Shown piece by piece: positions 1-9,330 of a stretch of 19,113 nucleotides of DNA. This stretch comes from Paraglomus occultum (lineage: Eukaryota; Glomeromycota; Glomeromycetes; Paraglomerales; Paraglomeraceae). The notes below the pieces were generated by a model. The model was not told the DNA's origin. It worked only from the letters and a program-made list of their open reading frames with translations, and searched no databases. Both the position numbers and the translations under genes were made by a program. Every line of letters starts with the position of its first letter. Position 1 is the first letter of the stretch. The stretch is taken from contig CAJVPJ010000681.1 in the NCBI GenBank assembly GCA_910592205.1, forward strand, positions 1 through 19,113, read 5' to 3'.

Positions 1-2
1 CT

Positions 3-159
3 AGTAAACTCTTACATACTGGAGATTTGCCTAAACCGAGAAATAATTATGATTTGGATTCAACTGCAGGTATGTTACGCATTGGTACAAATAAAGTCAG
101 TTTACAATATTAACATCGTTTTATTATCTAATAATTTAGTGACACAAATGCTCTTGTGA
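3..159 (+). CDS. 3' end of an unknown spliced gene (partial)
   Basis: The left edge holds an open stretch read from base 3 (SKLLHTGDLPKPRNNYDLD...) that runs into a good donor, CAG|GTATGT, at 70. A matching acceptor, TAATTTAG, ends at 139 and makes a 70-base intron with a CTAAT branch-like sequence. Splicing in phase 1 adds only a few residues before TGA at 157-159. The intron length fits the other introns in this window. The downstream exon is tiny, and base 1 is cut by the window edge, so the family cannot be judged. Another frame across the second exon (DTNALVIRGLFTS...) looks protein-like but cannot be joined in phase to the first. I do not recognise the protein. Confidence 0.3.
   Translation, partial: VNSYILEICLNREIIMIWIQLQVCYALVQIKSVYNINIVLLSNNLVTQMLL
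70..139 (+). other. Candidate 70-base spliceosomal intron
   Basis: Donor GTATGT at 70-75, acceptor TTTAG ending at 139, and CTAAT about ten bases before the acceptor. Length and signals match the other short introns here. Confidence 0.4.
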
Positions 160-367
160 TTCGCGGTTTATTTACGAGTTTTACTCAAGGAGTTTACGTC
201 TCTTCCAATTAAATATATTAAATGTGTCACATGAGTTGTTAAACTTTTTTTACAGGGTAGACTGTTTGAGTATATACGTGGTAATATAGTGGTTTTTATT
301 TAAGATTTACGATACTGAATAAAAATGCGTAACTACGTTCTGGTCAGTTTAAGCTTCATTGTTGGTT

Positions 368-600
368 TCAGTTGGTTTCGCGTTTTCTAACATTGTCTTT
401 ATACCTCTCCCAAAACGATCCATGCGATCGCAAAATTATCTTGTCCAACTCTTCATCGTGAGCTTCATTTGACATTGGATAATAGTATTTAAAACGCAAT
501 AGCTGCTTTACGACTAGAATGCAAAAATCCTGTGGATAAGGGTTATCCCAAGCCTTCTTGAACTCTTCTAATTGAATAGAATGTCTGGCATTTCCACTGC
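368..600 (-). CDS. Unknown exon or small protein (hypothetical)
   Basis: An open frame on the minus strand, ending at TAA/TTA near 368, encodes a charged segment (IQLEEFKKAWDNPYP, then LRFKYYYPMSNEAHDEELDK, then SFWERYKDNVRKRETN). Composition is protein-like and not low-complexity. There is no good ATG. A plausible acceptor, AATAATAAGCAG, lies just before the GNARHSIQLEEF part, so this may be the last exon of a spliced gene whose upstream exon I cannot identify. I do not recognise the family. It does not share the ELLAL motif found elsewhere in the window. Confidence 0.3.
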
Positions 601-657
601 TTATTATTATCAATAGTATCAATCTGTCGAAGATCAATAATAATGTAGCCCCTAACG

Positions 658-692
658 ATGCAAGTTTAACAATGCAAGTTTAACAATGCAAA
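658..692. repeat. 14-base tandem duplication
   Basis: The unit ATGCAAGTTTAACA occurs twice back to back and begins a third time (ATGCAA...) before diverging. Confidence 0.7.
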
Positions 693-1170
693 TAAAACTT
701 GCCGGACGCAAGTGTAAAGATTGCAAAATAACATTTAATTTTCCTATCCAAACTTTTGGCTGAGTCTGAGCAAAGATTAAGTACTATATTGAAATAAGGG
801 AGAACAAAGCAAGGGTGTACCATCATTGGGTGTGTTTGTACTGAATGATTTATTTGTTATATCGATAATATAAATAAACCATAACCACCATAAATATAAA
901 TTCCACTATCACAACAGTCCATTACATTAACATTTCACATCCATTTGATTGAATTATCATCACTAGTTTATTCACATAAAATTTGTCGGCCTAACTAAAA
1001 TAAACAACCAGCCAGCCATACGGTTTGTGATCGTCTCTATTGTTTATGCCACCAATAACATCGACTGTTATTTTAGCGCTACACCTCAAATGTCTTAGCA
1101 CGCATAACAGCTCAAAATTAATTATTGTGTTTCGGTCATATCAGCCCAGAGTTGAGGTAGATAATTCCAG
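693..1170. other. Gene-poor AT-rich spacer
   Basis: I see no coding frame, repeat or splice pair that I can support in this stretch. Confidence 0.5.
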
Positions 1171-1332
1171 GATGGCTCACCGATTGTTCAAGAAAACGCC
1201 CCTGAAATAAAACCACCGCATTTCGATTTGCCATTGTTAAAAGTTCTTGGCTTCCAACTATCTCAAGAACGACTCCGTAGGCCAATAATTCAGGAAAATC
1301 CCAACTGGAACCGATGCCACGTCGTCAGCTGA
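1165..1332 (+). CDS. Unknown open exon-like stretch
   Basis: After a possible acceptor (ATAATTCCAG, ending at 1170) the frame is open for 53 codons to TGA at 1330-1332 (DGSPIVQENAPEIKPP, HFDLPLLKVLGFQLSQERLR, RPIIQENPNWNRCHVVS). It has no ATG. Composition is protein-like, and it could be the last exon of a spliced gene or a transposon remnant. It lies about 500 bases upstream of the helicase remnant on the same strand, but I cannot show that the two belong together. I do not recognise the family. Confidence 0.25.
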   Translation, partial: FQDGSPIVQENAPEIKPPHFDLPLLKVLGFQLSQERLRRPIIQENPNWNRCHVVS

Positions 1333-1849
1333 AAATATCTTCGTACGCCACTTACAGTCCTTATACCAAAAATTCTCTTATATACAGTATTCACTAATCG
1401 GTGACGCGCTTTGCACCCACTAAAAAAATAACTATAATAAATACAGAATAATATTCAAAAAAGCATAACAATTTATTAGTTGACTTACAATCCACCTTCA
1501 ACAATTTCCAAATACCCTATTGCTCAAAAAACTAAACACTATAACCTCACCAGTATGTCCCAATATAAATTCAGAACACATCAATTTCAACCATATCATC
1601 TACCACAACGTCAATTACACGTTAACAATAACCAATCCCGAATTATAACACAACCGTCGAATATTTCCCACATAACCTCAAACATAGATATAATTTTTCA
1701 ATTGATGTCTGCCGTTACTTTAACACACGTTGCCAATTCCTCAGCCACCATCCAATCTACCCACCAACCTAATGCTAACATTGATTTTACTCCCATTACA
1801 ATCCCTCCATGGAGACCCTCTCAACGTTTGCGCAAACTACATGCGCACT

Positions 1850-2404
1850 TTCAAAACACTATTCTTTTCAACACATATGTCTACCTTGGCAGATCAGATC
1901 AACCAATCAATTTGTAACATCTTACCAGTCAACGGCAAACGGCTAAAACTACTGATTTTCAGGAAGGGATTCATAGTTAGGTTACAACAAGGTGCACGAG
2001 TAATGTACTTAAACAATTCTCTCATGGATGATGGCATATGTAATGGAACAATTGGGATCGTAATAGAAATAACGGATAAGTAGACAAACGGCATACTTTT
2101 ACAACGGCGGTCAACGAGCCTCGAGAACAATTTCTATTACAAAATTTTTTCGCTTTTAACTGTTCACAAGACACAAGGCCTCACACTCCCTTGTGTATCT
2201 TTAGCACTTGACCAAAGTTTATTCTCAGCAGGACAAGCTTATGTCTCTCTAAGTAGATTCTCAACATGGGAAACATGTTCAAATTATGAGTCTACACAGA
2301 GACGCATTCAAAATGACCCCAAAGTAATAAAGAATACCAATGCTTACAACAAATTTGTCAACTCTCTATACGCTCACACGTTAATAAATATTATAATTGA
2401 TTAA
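1850..2404 (+). pseudogene. Pif1-type helicase C-terminal fragment (Helitron-like), broken
   Basis: The frame ending at 2083 encodes a Pif1-like tail: QINQSICNILPVNGKRLK, then LQQGARVMYLNNSLMDDGIC and NGTIGIVIEI. A TAG at 2081-2083 interrupts it. Coding similarity resumes in another frame around 2149 with the helicase segment LLTVHKTQGLTLPCVSLA and FSAGQAYVSLSR, running to TAA at 2402-2404. Pif1-family helicases are 5'-3' DNA helicases, and the HKTQGLTL...SAGQAYVALSR block is the superfamily 1B motif V/VI region. Similar tails occur in Helitron RepHel proteins and in the many Pif1-like copies of Glomeromycotina. The Walker A part and any Rep domain are not visible, so this is a truncated, stop-containing remnant. 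Whether it came from a Helitron or a cellular helicase is undecided. Upstream open frames at 1480-1917 are Gln/Asn/Thr-rich and not recognisable as helicase. Confidence 0.8.
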
Positions 2405-3055
2405 ATATACGATATTTAAACAAACTATTATAAAAAAATATATAAACGTGCTAACTAAAATATAATACCGTTAATTTACTATTATTACGTCAAACTTACC
2501 CAACATAACTATCTACAAAATACAACGTATTGCCCTTTCTCAAGCTCTCAATTCTCAAATATTAGATTAGACATGTTAACCGCAACCATTATGTTAATCC
2601 GCATTGCATTTCGAATTACAATTTGTTTATTACAAAATAAAGACCTAGTAGAGAAACCTTCTTTCATAGTCTTTTACCAAGCACAAACTCCAACATGACA
2701 ACCACGTAACCTCTACAATGTATCAAGTACTTTGTAAACGCAAAAGCTAAAATACAGTATACAACTACTACTAATCGTATACAGCAAATATTACCCAACA
2801 AAAATTGACCAGCGAAATGAATAATAATTTTACAAACAAAAAAAATGCAATACGCATATTACATAAACTCTAATTGTAACCTTGCGGAGTTATACCTTTC
2901 CCAGCGAAAAAAATAATGATACACATATTCTGTAAAAGTCAGAATAAATCAACAAAACTAAACAAACTACTATCGCATTTATTTAACTACACGCACTTTA
3001 CATCCGATTAACATTACGACCGGCCGATGAAATCGGTAGCACGAGACACTTCTAG
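2405..3055. other. AT-rich spacer
   Basis: I see no supported gene. It separates the helicase remnant (+) from the 3' end of the first ELLAL-family gene (-). Confidence 0.5.
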
Positions 3056-3877
3056 TTATGCAGTATATATAGACTTAGACTGTCTTGGTTTTTGAGCCTC
3101 TCTTTTTTTGCCATTCGTTGGCTTTGGCGACGTTCGATATGTGTGAGGAATTTGAAAATAATCAAAAATGGCAACCAATGCCATTATTTCAGTTTTATTC
3201 CAGTCAAGCTGTGTAAGCCTGACCGGATATGGGATCCGTCCGTGAAGGAATTTGGATGTATGGTGGTAAAGACCACCTATACACTTTGTGACTGTTGTGA
3301 TTTCTAGATCACGCTCTTCACAGAACGTTGTTAAATGGCTTTTAAATTTTTTAATGTTGGCGAGGCGTTTCAGCGATTTATCCACTGGCGTTGGAAAATC
3401 AAGAGGCGGTTCTTGATCTGCTTTCTCTTGATTTGTTTTTTCTTTTTTTTGATTTACCTATGTGTAAAAAAAATTTGTCATAAATAAGTGTAAAAATGTC
3501 AATTAAAGCTAGACCTAACGAAAAAAAAAAATCCTTACTTGATCTTTCACGTATTCTAGCGCCGATCGTATGACAACAACTCTATAAATTTTGTCTTCAA
3601 ACAGTCGTTGTTGGAGGCGTCCATAGGCGCACCTTTTACCCATGAACAGAGAAGCGGTGTGGTAAAGTTTGAAGACCATTTTTTTGAAACAAAGTGTGAT
3701 AACTAATTTTTCCTTAAAATTTTTTTGTTAGAAATTTGCACAAGAGACAACGTGTTTATATATAGAAAAAATTCATACTTGCAACAATGTCATCAAGAGT
3801 GTTTTCAGTGCCGTTGTTTTCTCTAAACCAATAGAGCAATTTGCTTATCGAATATGTGACAGATTTTATTGTTAGAA
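3056..3877 (-). CDS. ELLAL-family protein, copy 1 (unknown function, three exons, 5' end unresolved)
   Basis: Exons read on the minus strand are 3877-3779, 3702-3539 and 3457-3056. They are separated by introns of 76 bases (phase 1, donor GTATGA, CTAAC branch at 3731-3727, acceptor TTAG) and 81 bases (phase 0, donor GTAAGG, acceptor ACACATAG after a T run). The frame stays open through all three. The first in-frame ATG is at 3679, giving 180 residues. The upstream exon (YWFRENNGTENTLDDIVA) suggests a longer protein whose first exon lies in or beyond the tandem array. Segments shared with copy 3 are RSALEYV just before the last intron; PVDKSLKRL and FK; CIGGLYH; and the C-terminal LDWNKTEIMALVAIFDYF. 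No signal peptide or membrane segment is evident, and the tail is basic (KPTNGKKREAQKPRQSK). I do not recognise the family. A nuclear or nucleic-acid role suggested by the basic tail would be a guess. Confidence 0.7.
3458..3538 (-). other. Phase-0 intron of ELLAL copy 1
   Basis: 81 bases, GTAAGG...TTTTTTTTACACATAG on the minus strand. It follows EYVKDQ. Its phase and its position relative to RSALEYV match the 68-base intron of copy 3. Confidence 0.75.
3703..3778 (-). other. Phase-1 intron of ELLAL copy 1
   Basis: 76 bases on the minus strand, donor GTATGA, CTAAC branch 25 bases before the TTAG acceptor. It joins DDIVA to IITLCFKKMVFK in frame. Confidence 0.6.
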
Positions 3878-3878
3878 C

Positions 3879-4400
3879 TAATCAGGAAGTTAATTTGATA
3901 AAGTTCGAAACATTCTGATTGATGATTGTCTCAAAAATAAATGTACATTGTCATAACATTGAGATTATATCGGGAAGTTAATTTGAATAAAGTTCGAAAT
4001 GTCTGGTTGATAATTAGATTTACAAAACCAAGGGTACAACGTTGTTTGTCATAATTATTTCGAAGGCCTAATCAGGAAAGTTAATTTGAATTTTAAAAAA
4101 TAAAGTTCGAAACACCCGGTTCCTAAGAATAGATGTACAAAAGCGAAAGGTGATGTTACAACACTGTAATAATTGAGGCTTAATTTCTAATATTAAAGAC
4201 GTCCGATTAGAATAAGAAATATCATTGTTCAATGAGAGACAAGTCAATACATAATTGCTCTTAAATAAATGTACAAGTCATGTATTAACTACATCATTGT
4301 CGTAAACATGACGCCCGATAAATTAATTTGTCATTGTTTAATGTAGGGATAAATGACGTGTGCAGAGAACAACAATTTACATGATCATCCTAAAAATAGA
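3879..4400. repeat. Diverged tandem repeat array, unit about 90-105 bases
   Basis: The string TAATCAGGAAGTTAATTTGA, followed by TAAAGTTCGAAA, recurs with changes at about 3879, 3967 and 4068. Each copy leads into an AT-rich stretch holding AATAGATGTACAA-like and GTCATAA-like pieces. Two weaker units follow, at about 4200 and 4310 (CCGATTAGAATAAGAAATATCATTG versus CCGATAAATTAATTTGTCATTG, compared in part). The array abuts the 5'-most recognised exon of ELLAL copy 1, and the putative acceptor of that exon (TTAG, minus strand) lies at the edge of the first unit. Confidence 0.65.
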
Positions 4401-4500
4401 TATGCAAACGAGCATTAATAGCGGTCAGTTATATAATCAGTAAAAATAATGAGTTTTTATAGTCTTGTGAAGCTTAACAGTTACAATGAGTTTGTGAATA

Positions 4501-6045
4501 AGCACCCCCAAGATTACCACATTTCATTACATAATAATTTTTATTTTCCGCTAATATCTTCCACTCATCCTCTCTTCTTCTCCATATGCCACACCATTGT
4601 CTAAATTATCTAAAGTATCTGTGATGCCACATTTTTTAAAAGACGTAACTATCAATTCTGCGGGAATTTTATTTACCTAATCCACCACACATTAAATCAT
4701 TTGCTGGCTTCTTTAAGTTTCCTGCGTATGTTTGTGTTCTCCGGTAGCTATCCACGTTCTCCATTTCTCACGAAGCCTGTCTTTGAATGGCTTGTTAATA
4801 CTTACATCCGATGGCTGTACAATAGATGTGAGCCCCCAGGAATGACCCCCAGGACAGTATTCGTCTCTCCTTCACAGATTGAGTAATATGTCCTACAAAC
4901 GAATCTAATACTAATAAAGACCTCTTTTGACTCACATCTTCCGCTCGCTGTAGCCAAATTGTGTCTAGTCAAATTTCACCCATCCATCCGTTTTTTGCAT
5001 TCTAACGACTAAACCTGATGGAGCCCTTTGGTATTTACTTTCCCTTGAAAATAATCATTAGTTGACGTTCCAGCTGCTAATATTTCTAGAACACAGGTTA
5101 GTCTATTTTTTTCATTTTCCGTTGTACGTATACCAACCATATCGAAAAAATAGGCGTCTTGTCCATATTAGCAATACAATTGAGTTCAAACATTGTTGTT
5201 TTTTTGTAACAAATGGATGTATTTATGGAATAAAGTTTTTTATGCAAATCTTTAGGAAGCTAGTTTTGTATGTCGGCGGAGAGATAAATTAGTATGATTC
5301 ATAAAACGTTGAAACCATGGATCGGAAGCCTTGAAACTATTGACAGGTGTACAACTGTTTGCAAGCCATCGTTTTATTTGGAGTTTGACGTCATAAGGTG
5401 TAACAACTATTCCTCCTTCGCGTTGATTTAATGTCTATTTTTTTAGTAATTCTTCAGCGAGCGGATATGAGTAAAGCATCTGATTCCACTTTACGATTCG
5501 TTTGTCTTGTCTTTTTTAGGTCCTCCTCTTCGTTCGCCATCTACTGATTTGTGTATTGTCAACAGCAAACAGTCGTGCTGCAGCATGATTACTCGTTCTT
5601 TTTGTGTAATTAATACATCAAGTTTTGAGAAAACAGAATAACTTTTGCGTGTTTTTTTTGGCATTTTGATAAGATAATACAGTAATATTAACGTAATTGT
5701 TTGATACATAAAAGGTCGAATTTTGCTAATATTTTTTAGCAACATCCACAATTGACCGCTGACTGCGTATTTATATAAAGTTCTGTTTTACTTGGAATAT
5801 GAACATACTTTTATTATTAAATTTGTGACAGTCAACAAACAACACGCTTATTATATTTCCAAGGTTTTTATGAGATTCTTTGTACGTGATGACTTACAAA
5901 ATCTCAATTGCACGTACACAAATCATAGAACGCTTCTGGTTACTGCAATTACTTATATACTTTACGTAATGATTTAATAGTGCCGATGAGAGTTGGCGAT
6001 CCTATCGTGAATAAGTACCTCTCACTATAATAAGGGTGGGGTGCT
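4501..6045 (-). mobile_element. Degraded pogo/Tigger-type DNA transposon, candidate boundaries
   Basis: The decayed transposase lies between AGCACCCC at 4501-4508 and its inverted copy GGGGTGCT at 6038-6045. Each is flanked outside by the dinucleotide TA (4499-4500 and 6046-6047). TA target duplication is the rule for Tc1/mariner/pogo elements. The length of about 1.5 kb suits an element of this kind carrying one gene. The exact terminal match is only 8 bases, so the ends are a proposal. The transposase identity is much firmer than the boundaries. Confidence 0.45.
4678..5664 (-). pseudogene. pogo/Tigger (CENP-B-like, DDE_1) transposase pseudogene
   Basis: On the minus strand an ATG at 5664 starts MPKKTRKSYSVFSKLDVL, the N-terminal psq/CENP-B-type helix-turn-helix. 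It continues after a frameshift as AAARLFAVDNTQISRWRTKR. The second DNA-binding half follows (PYDVKLQIKRWLANSC, then FKASDPWFQRFMNHTNLSLRR). The catalytic core shows the first aspartate in NMDKTPIF (codon 5163-5161), the second in LLVLDSFVGH (codon 4905-4903) and the third in VQPSDVSINKPFKDRLREKW (codon 4807-4805). The second and third are about 33 residues apart, as in pogo-type DD..D enzymes. Transposases of this family cut and paste the element at TA sites. At least four frame changes and stops break the gene, so it cannot be active as it stands. The small plus-strand open frames at 4701-4886 and 5062-5292 are its shadows. Confidence 0.85.
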
Positions 6046-6047
6046 TA

Positions 6048-7381
6048 TGCATCCTCGCACCAATGAAATGGCTAACCTATCCTATTGTATGCTTCTTATG
6101 TGCTCTAAACGGTAATTAATGAGTGTAAACGATCTCACATATCTAGAGATGTTGGAAACATGTTACTAACCGTTTAGTAAAATATCAACAGCACAGTCAA
6201 GACTGCTTTAATTCAGACGTTTGTATACAAGTCAATGTCCGCATCGAAAAGTTGAGATTAGCCAGGGGCGAATAACTATCGGAATTAAACTACTAATCGT
6301 ACGGCACAAGGTTTTAGTTTAAATAATACCAAGACAAAGTGAAGTGTTGTTATATTCAACTTCGTTTGCAAATAGCTAAACTCAGGAGCATACTGAGTAA
6401 TTTTTAAAACAATCGTTATTACATGGCTAATCAACATCAAGGATTCTAAGGTCAGCGATGATTGCTTTTCCGCAGCTGTTAACTCAACACAAGTTAAGCA
6501 TAGACGTTATAAAGCTGTAACAGGTCAAATCTAGCATGCAAAAAACTTTATTTGCTGATGCTTGATTAGTTTGTTAGACATGGAATAATATTTCAATTGT
6601 CGAAAGTCCAAATTTACAGCGTAAAAGTTATTACTGTATTTCCCTGACTAAAATTTTCCTTGAGCAAAATGCCCTCAGAAATTTTGGGCCTGGTTTGTCC
6701 GAATATATAAACGAATATAAAACTACAGCTATCAGCTTCTCTCGACATACCATGAACGACGCACCTTATTGTATAAAGCGATGTGTATTGCTAATTTTTG
6801 TGTTATGTTCGTGTAATAGACATAGCGTGTAAATCTAGCAACAATTTATGAAAATTTACATTAATATTAATATACACATACTCTCGTCCCATCAAAGTAC
6901 TCACCTTATTCAAAATGCTTTCCCGAATTAAGTATCCGGGTGCTATATTAACATATTAAAGTAGTCAGGGTAATTTAAAGAAATACAGTATTGTTCATTA
7001 TAATTACGAATGCAAAACCCAAGCTTGATATTATTAAACAATAACCATTCAACTCTGATTACGTCTTGGAGATTATAGCGGTGTATTGATATCATCTTTT
7101 CGTGCATCTATTTTAAGGATAATCGTGCCGCGATTGTCATTCCCACATCTAAGAATACACTTCTATATTTATCAGCGCTTTGGATTGACATCTTCTTTTG
7201 TGTATCGATTTTAAAGCATATTATTAACAATAAAGTCTTAACATTTGTTTACTTACATAGAAAATGCTGTTGGGTAAAACTATAGGCAATTACTATAACA
7301 GGCCGAAAAGACAAATCGTTATTGTTGTAATTTTTAATATAAAGTATCGCCTGCTTGCGAAACTTTTTCATGCTTAAAAAA
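6048..7381. other. Spacer with possible MITE-like and diverged repeats
   Basis: I see no coding frame here. It holds an inverted repeat pair (6632-6650 with 6962-6990) and a diverged direct repeat about 100 bases apart. The direct repeat is ATTGATATCATCTTTTCGTG near 7084 versus ATTGACATCTTCTTTTGTG near 7184, both continuing to a GATTTTAAAG-like end. Confidence 0.4.
6632..6990. repeat. Possible MITE with imperfect terminal inverted repeats
   Basis: TACTGTATTTC at 6632-6642 is the exact inverse of GAAATACAGTA at 6980-6990. CCCTGACTA directly after the left copy is the inverse of TAGTCAGGG at 6962-6970, offset by about ten bases. The interior of about 360 bases has no coding frame. The evidence is short inverted repeats only; target duplications are not evident. 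Confidence 0.3.
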
Positions 7382-7995
7382 ATGTCAACATTAAGGTTGG
7401 TATAAACGATAGATAAAGAGTCAAAGAAAGTCCTTTTAACTAACTTTGATATTTACTCGGTACTTGTAGAAGATTAATACAAACCATAGTTTTGAAGCGA
7501 AAAAGAAGAATCGAGGTTGTATTGAAGGAGTTTAATCTTCTTAGTGTAAGTTTTTATACAGTAATAGTACATAGTATTGCATGGCATGGAAGTTTATTTA
7601 TTATCTACACTTTCTTTTCTTTTCTTTTCTTTTTTGCATAACAAACTCGGACGGCAAACAAAATTTCTTAGCACAACCTGCCTCGGACATACTTTCGCGA
7701 CATGTGCCATATAAATGAAGCCTCCACGAAACACGTGCAACAATGTATAGACGGTTTAAAGTATCGCCCGCACATAGTGAACGACCCAAAAACGGTTGAG
7801 TCTGGTGACGAAAAAAATCTAACACTAAAGCTACACGAAACTGACTGGGCTCCCAACGAGCTGTTGGCCTTGGGGGCCATATTCACACGAAATAACAAAT
7901 CGTTTGTTTTTGTTAACAAACATGAAAAAAAAGCAACATTTCCGTATATTGTAGATGAAAAAATGCTTAAAAAGCTTATGAAAAAACAAAAGTAA
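7382..7995 (+). pseudogene. ELLAL-family protein, copy 2 (probably frameshifted)
   Basis: The last exon, 7672-7995, follows acceptor TTCTTAG and encodes 107 residues to TAA. It begins HNLPRTYFRDM, matching RFKDML of copy 3. It then has CIDGLKY (CFGNLYH in copy 3), TDWAPNELLALGAIF and a C-terminal ATFPYI (TSFPYL in copy 3). Upstream, KRRIEVVLKEFNLLS ends at a perfect donor, AGT|GTAAGT (7547), giving a 125-base phase-0 intron at the family's conserved position. A still earlier stretch (RRLIQTIVLKRK, after acceptor TTGTAG at 7469 with a CTAAC branch, and a tiny possible first exon ATG TCA ACA TTA AG at 7382-7395) reads in a different frame. The frame change falls at a run of six A at 7500-7505. 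Either the gene is broken there, or an unseen acceptor is used. The function of the family is unknown. Confidence 0.6.
7547..7671 (+). other. Phase-0 intron of ELLAL copy 2
   Basis: 125 bases, GTAAGT...TTCTTAG, with CTTTTCTTTTCTTTTCTTTTTT pyrimidine tracts. The frame has a stop (the TAG of the acceptor itself) immediately upstream of the last exon, so the exon must start at 7672. Position and phase match copies 1 and 3. Confidence 0.6.
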
Positions 7996-9330
7996 GAAAA
8001 ATTTTATTTCCCAAAGTAAATTGCCGAGTTTACAACCATTTCTTCTTGTCCGTACATATACATTTCTCAATCTTGCTATTCCGTACGTGTCAAATACAAA
8101 CGCTTTACTTTACCATATTTGCTCACTGTTTATCAAAGGATTGCATTAAACCCCCCGGTTTGCGATACCTTATCAAAATCACGGGTTACATATCGTTTGC
8201 AATAGTTGATCGCTAGTATAATACTTTTTATTGTATTCGATAACATTATCTCAATCAGACAGCGGCTTTGTTTATAGCTTCCGATTAATGGAAGCAAGGC
8301 ATTCCGAATTGCAGCATTACAAGGTCGGCAATTACCTTGTACAAATTAGAAAATATTGATGTAATGCAAAGGTTCGAATAGCAATAAGATGACAGGACAG
8401 TTACAGTATATTAGATTGTTACAAAGGGTATATCATACTTGACGTTATGTAATTATAAACATTTAACAGTATTTATGTTATGAGCATTTTTCTCTAGCTG
8501 AGAGATGGGCCCCATCCGTATTTTGCGATTATAATTACGAAATAAACAACATTTTTCCTGGAATAGTGTGTTTAAATTGTATTAGTATATTAATGTGAGT
8601 GTGGACGAACAACGACTTTAACGATATTTTGTAGAACTGTGAACTGAAATTAGAATATCTTGCATAATTGAATTGCACGTTGATGCATTACTTCCTAAAC
8701 TTTAAGATAAAATTGCTTCTTTAGAAATTGTTTGCGAAGTTGAGAAATTATTATTGTTGCTTGTATATTGGTCACCAAATTTAGTATTTGCATGCTAGCA
8801 ATCGTGAATCAGCACGTCACGGTGAAAGAACTTAATAAGGGGCCTAAAAGATGAACAATGTGCGTCCGCTAAAGAACTGTTGGATACATAATATTGTAAT
8901 TGTTTCAGACGTTTAATAGAAAGGCGTAACTATTAAAAGAGCCTTGGACCAAAACAACTGTAGCCATCTATTTATATCATGGTTTAGATTCAAACAACGA
9001 CAATAACCTGTCATTATAAGGATCTCCTTAACATGCACCCCTGAGTGAACGATTAACAGAGCACCCGGGGGAGTACGATTATTTGCGTACACCCAGAAGT
9101 GTAACTTATTCTGTACGCCACCGGTATAAGTTACTACAACAATTACCCACAGCCTCCTGGCGTAGTTCTTTGAGCGATAAATAGATTAAGATTTATCATT
9201 AGACACATGACCTGCGAACGTTGGTGGTAGCTCCTCGTCATCAAAATTTACGGACACGTGCAGAAATAGCTAACATCGTTGCAGACACATTATGCATATC
9301 AGAAAATTTGTTTGAAGGCTTGAAAAGAAA
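7996..9330. other. Long spacer between two ELLAL-family genes
   Basis: I see no supported gene. A 9-base inverted repeat, GTAACTTAT (9101-9109) and ATAAGTTAC (9125-9133), can form a hairpin about 200 bases before the third copy. An open frame at 9221-9330 (ENLFEGLKRK and upstream) may be a first exon or a leader of the next gene, but I find no splice pair to join it. Confidence 0.4.

Noticed and set aside
1480-1849. Plus-strand open frame rich in Gln, Asn, Thr and His upstream of the helicase tail
   Set aside because: It does not show helicase or Rep motifs, and its frame differs from the recognised part; composition alone could keep it open.
3879-4400. CRISPR-like array
   Set aside because: Units are long, diverged and not separated by unique spacers of constant length, and the host is eukaryotic.
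4701-5292. Two small plus-strand open frames (4701-4886, 5062-5292)
   Set aside because: They are the reverse complement of clear pogo/Tigger transposase text on the minus strand.
8310-8385. tRNA-like T-arm string GGTTCGAAT near 8371
   Set aside because: No acceptor stem, D-arm or anticodon arm can be paired around it at the right distances.
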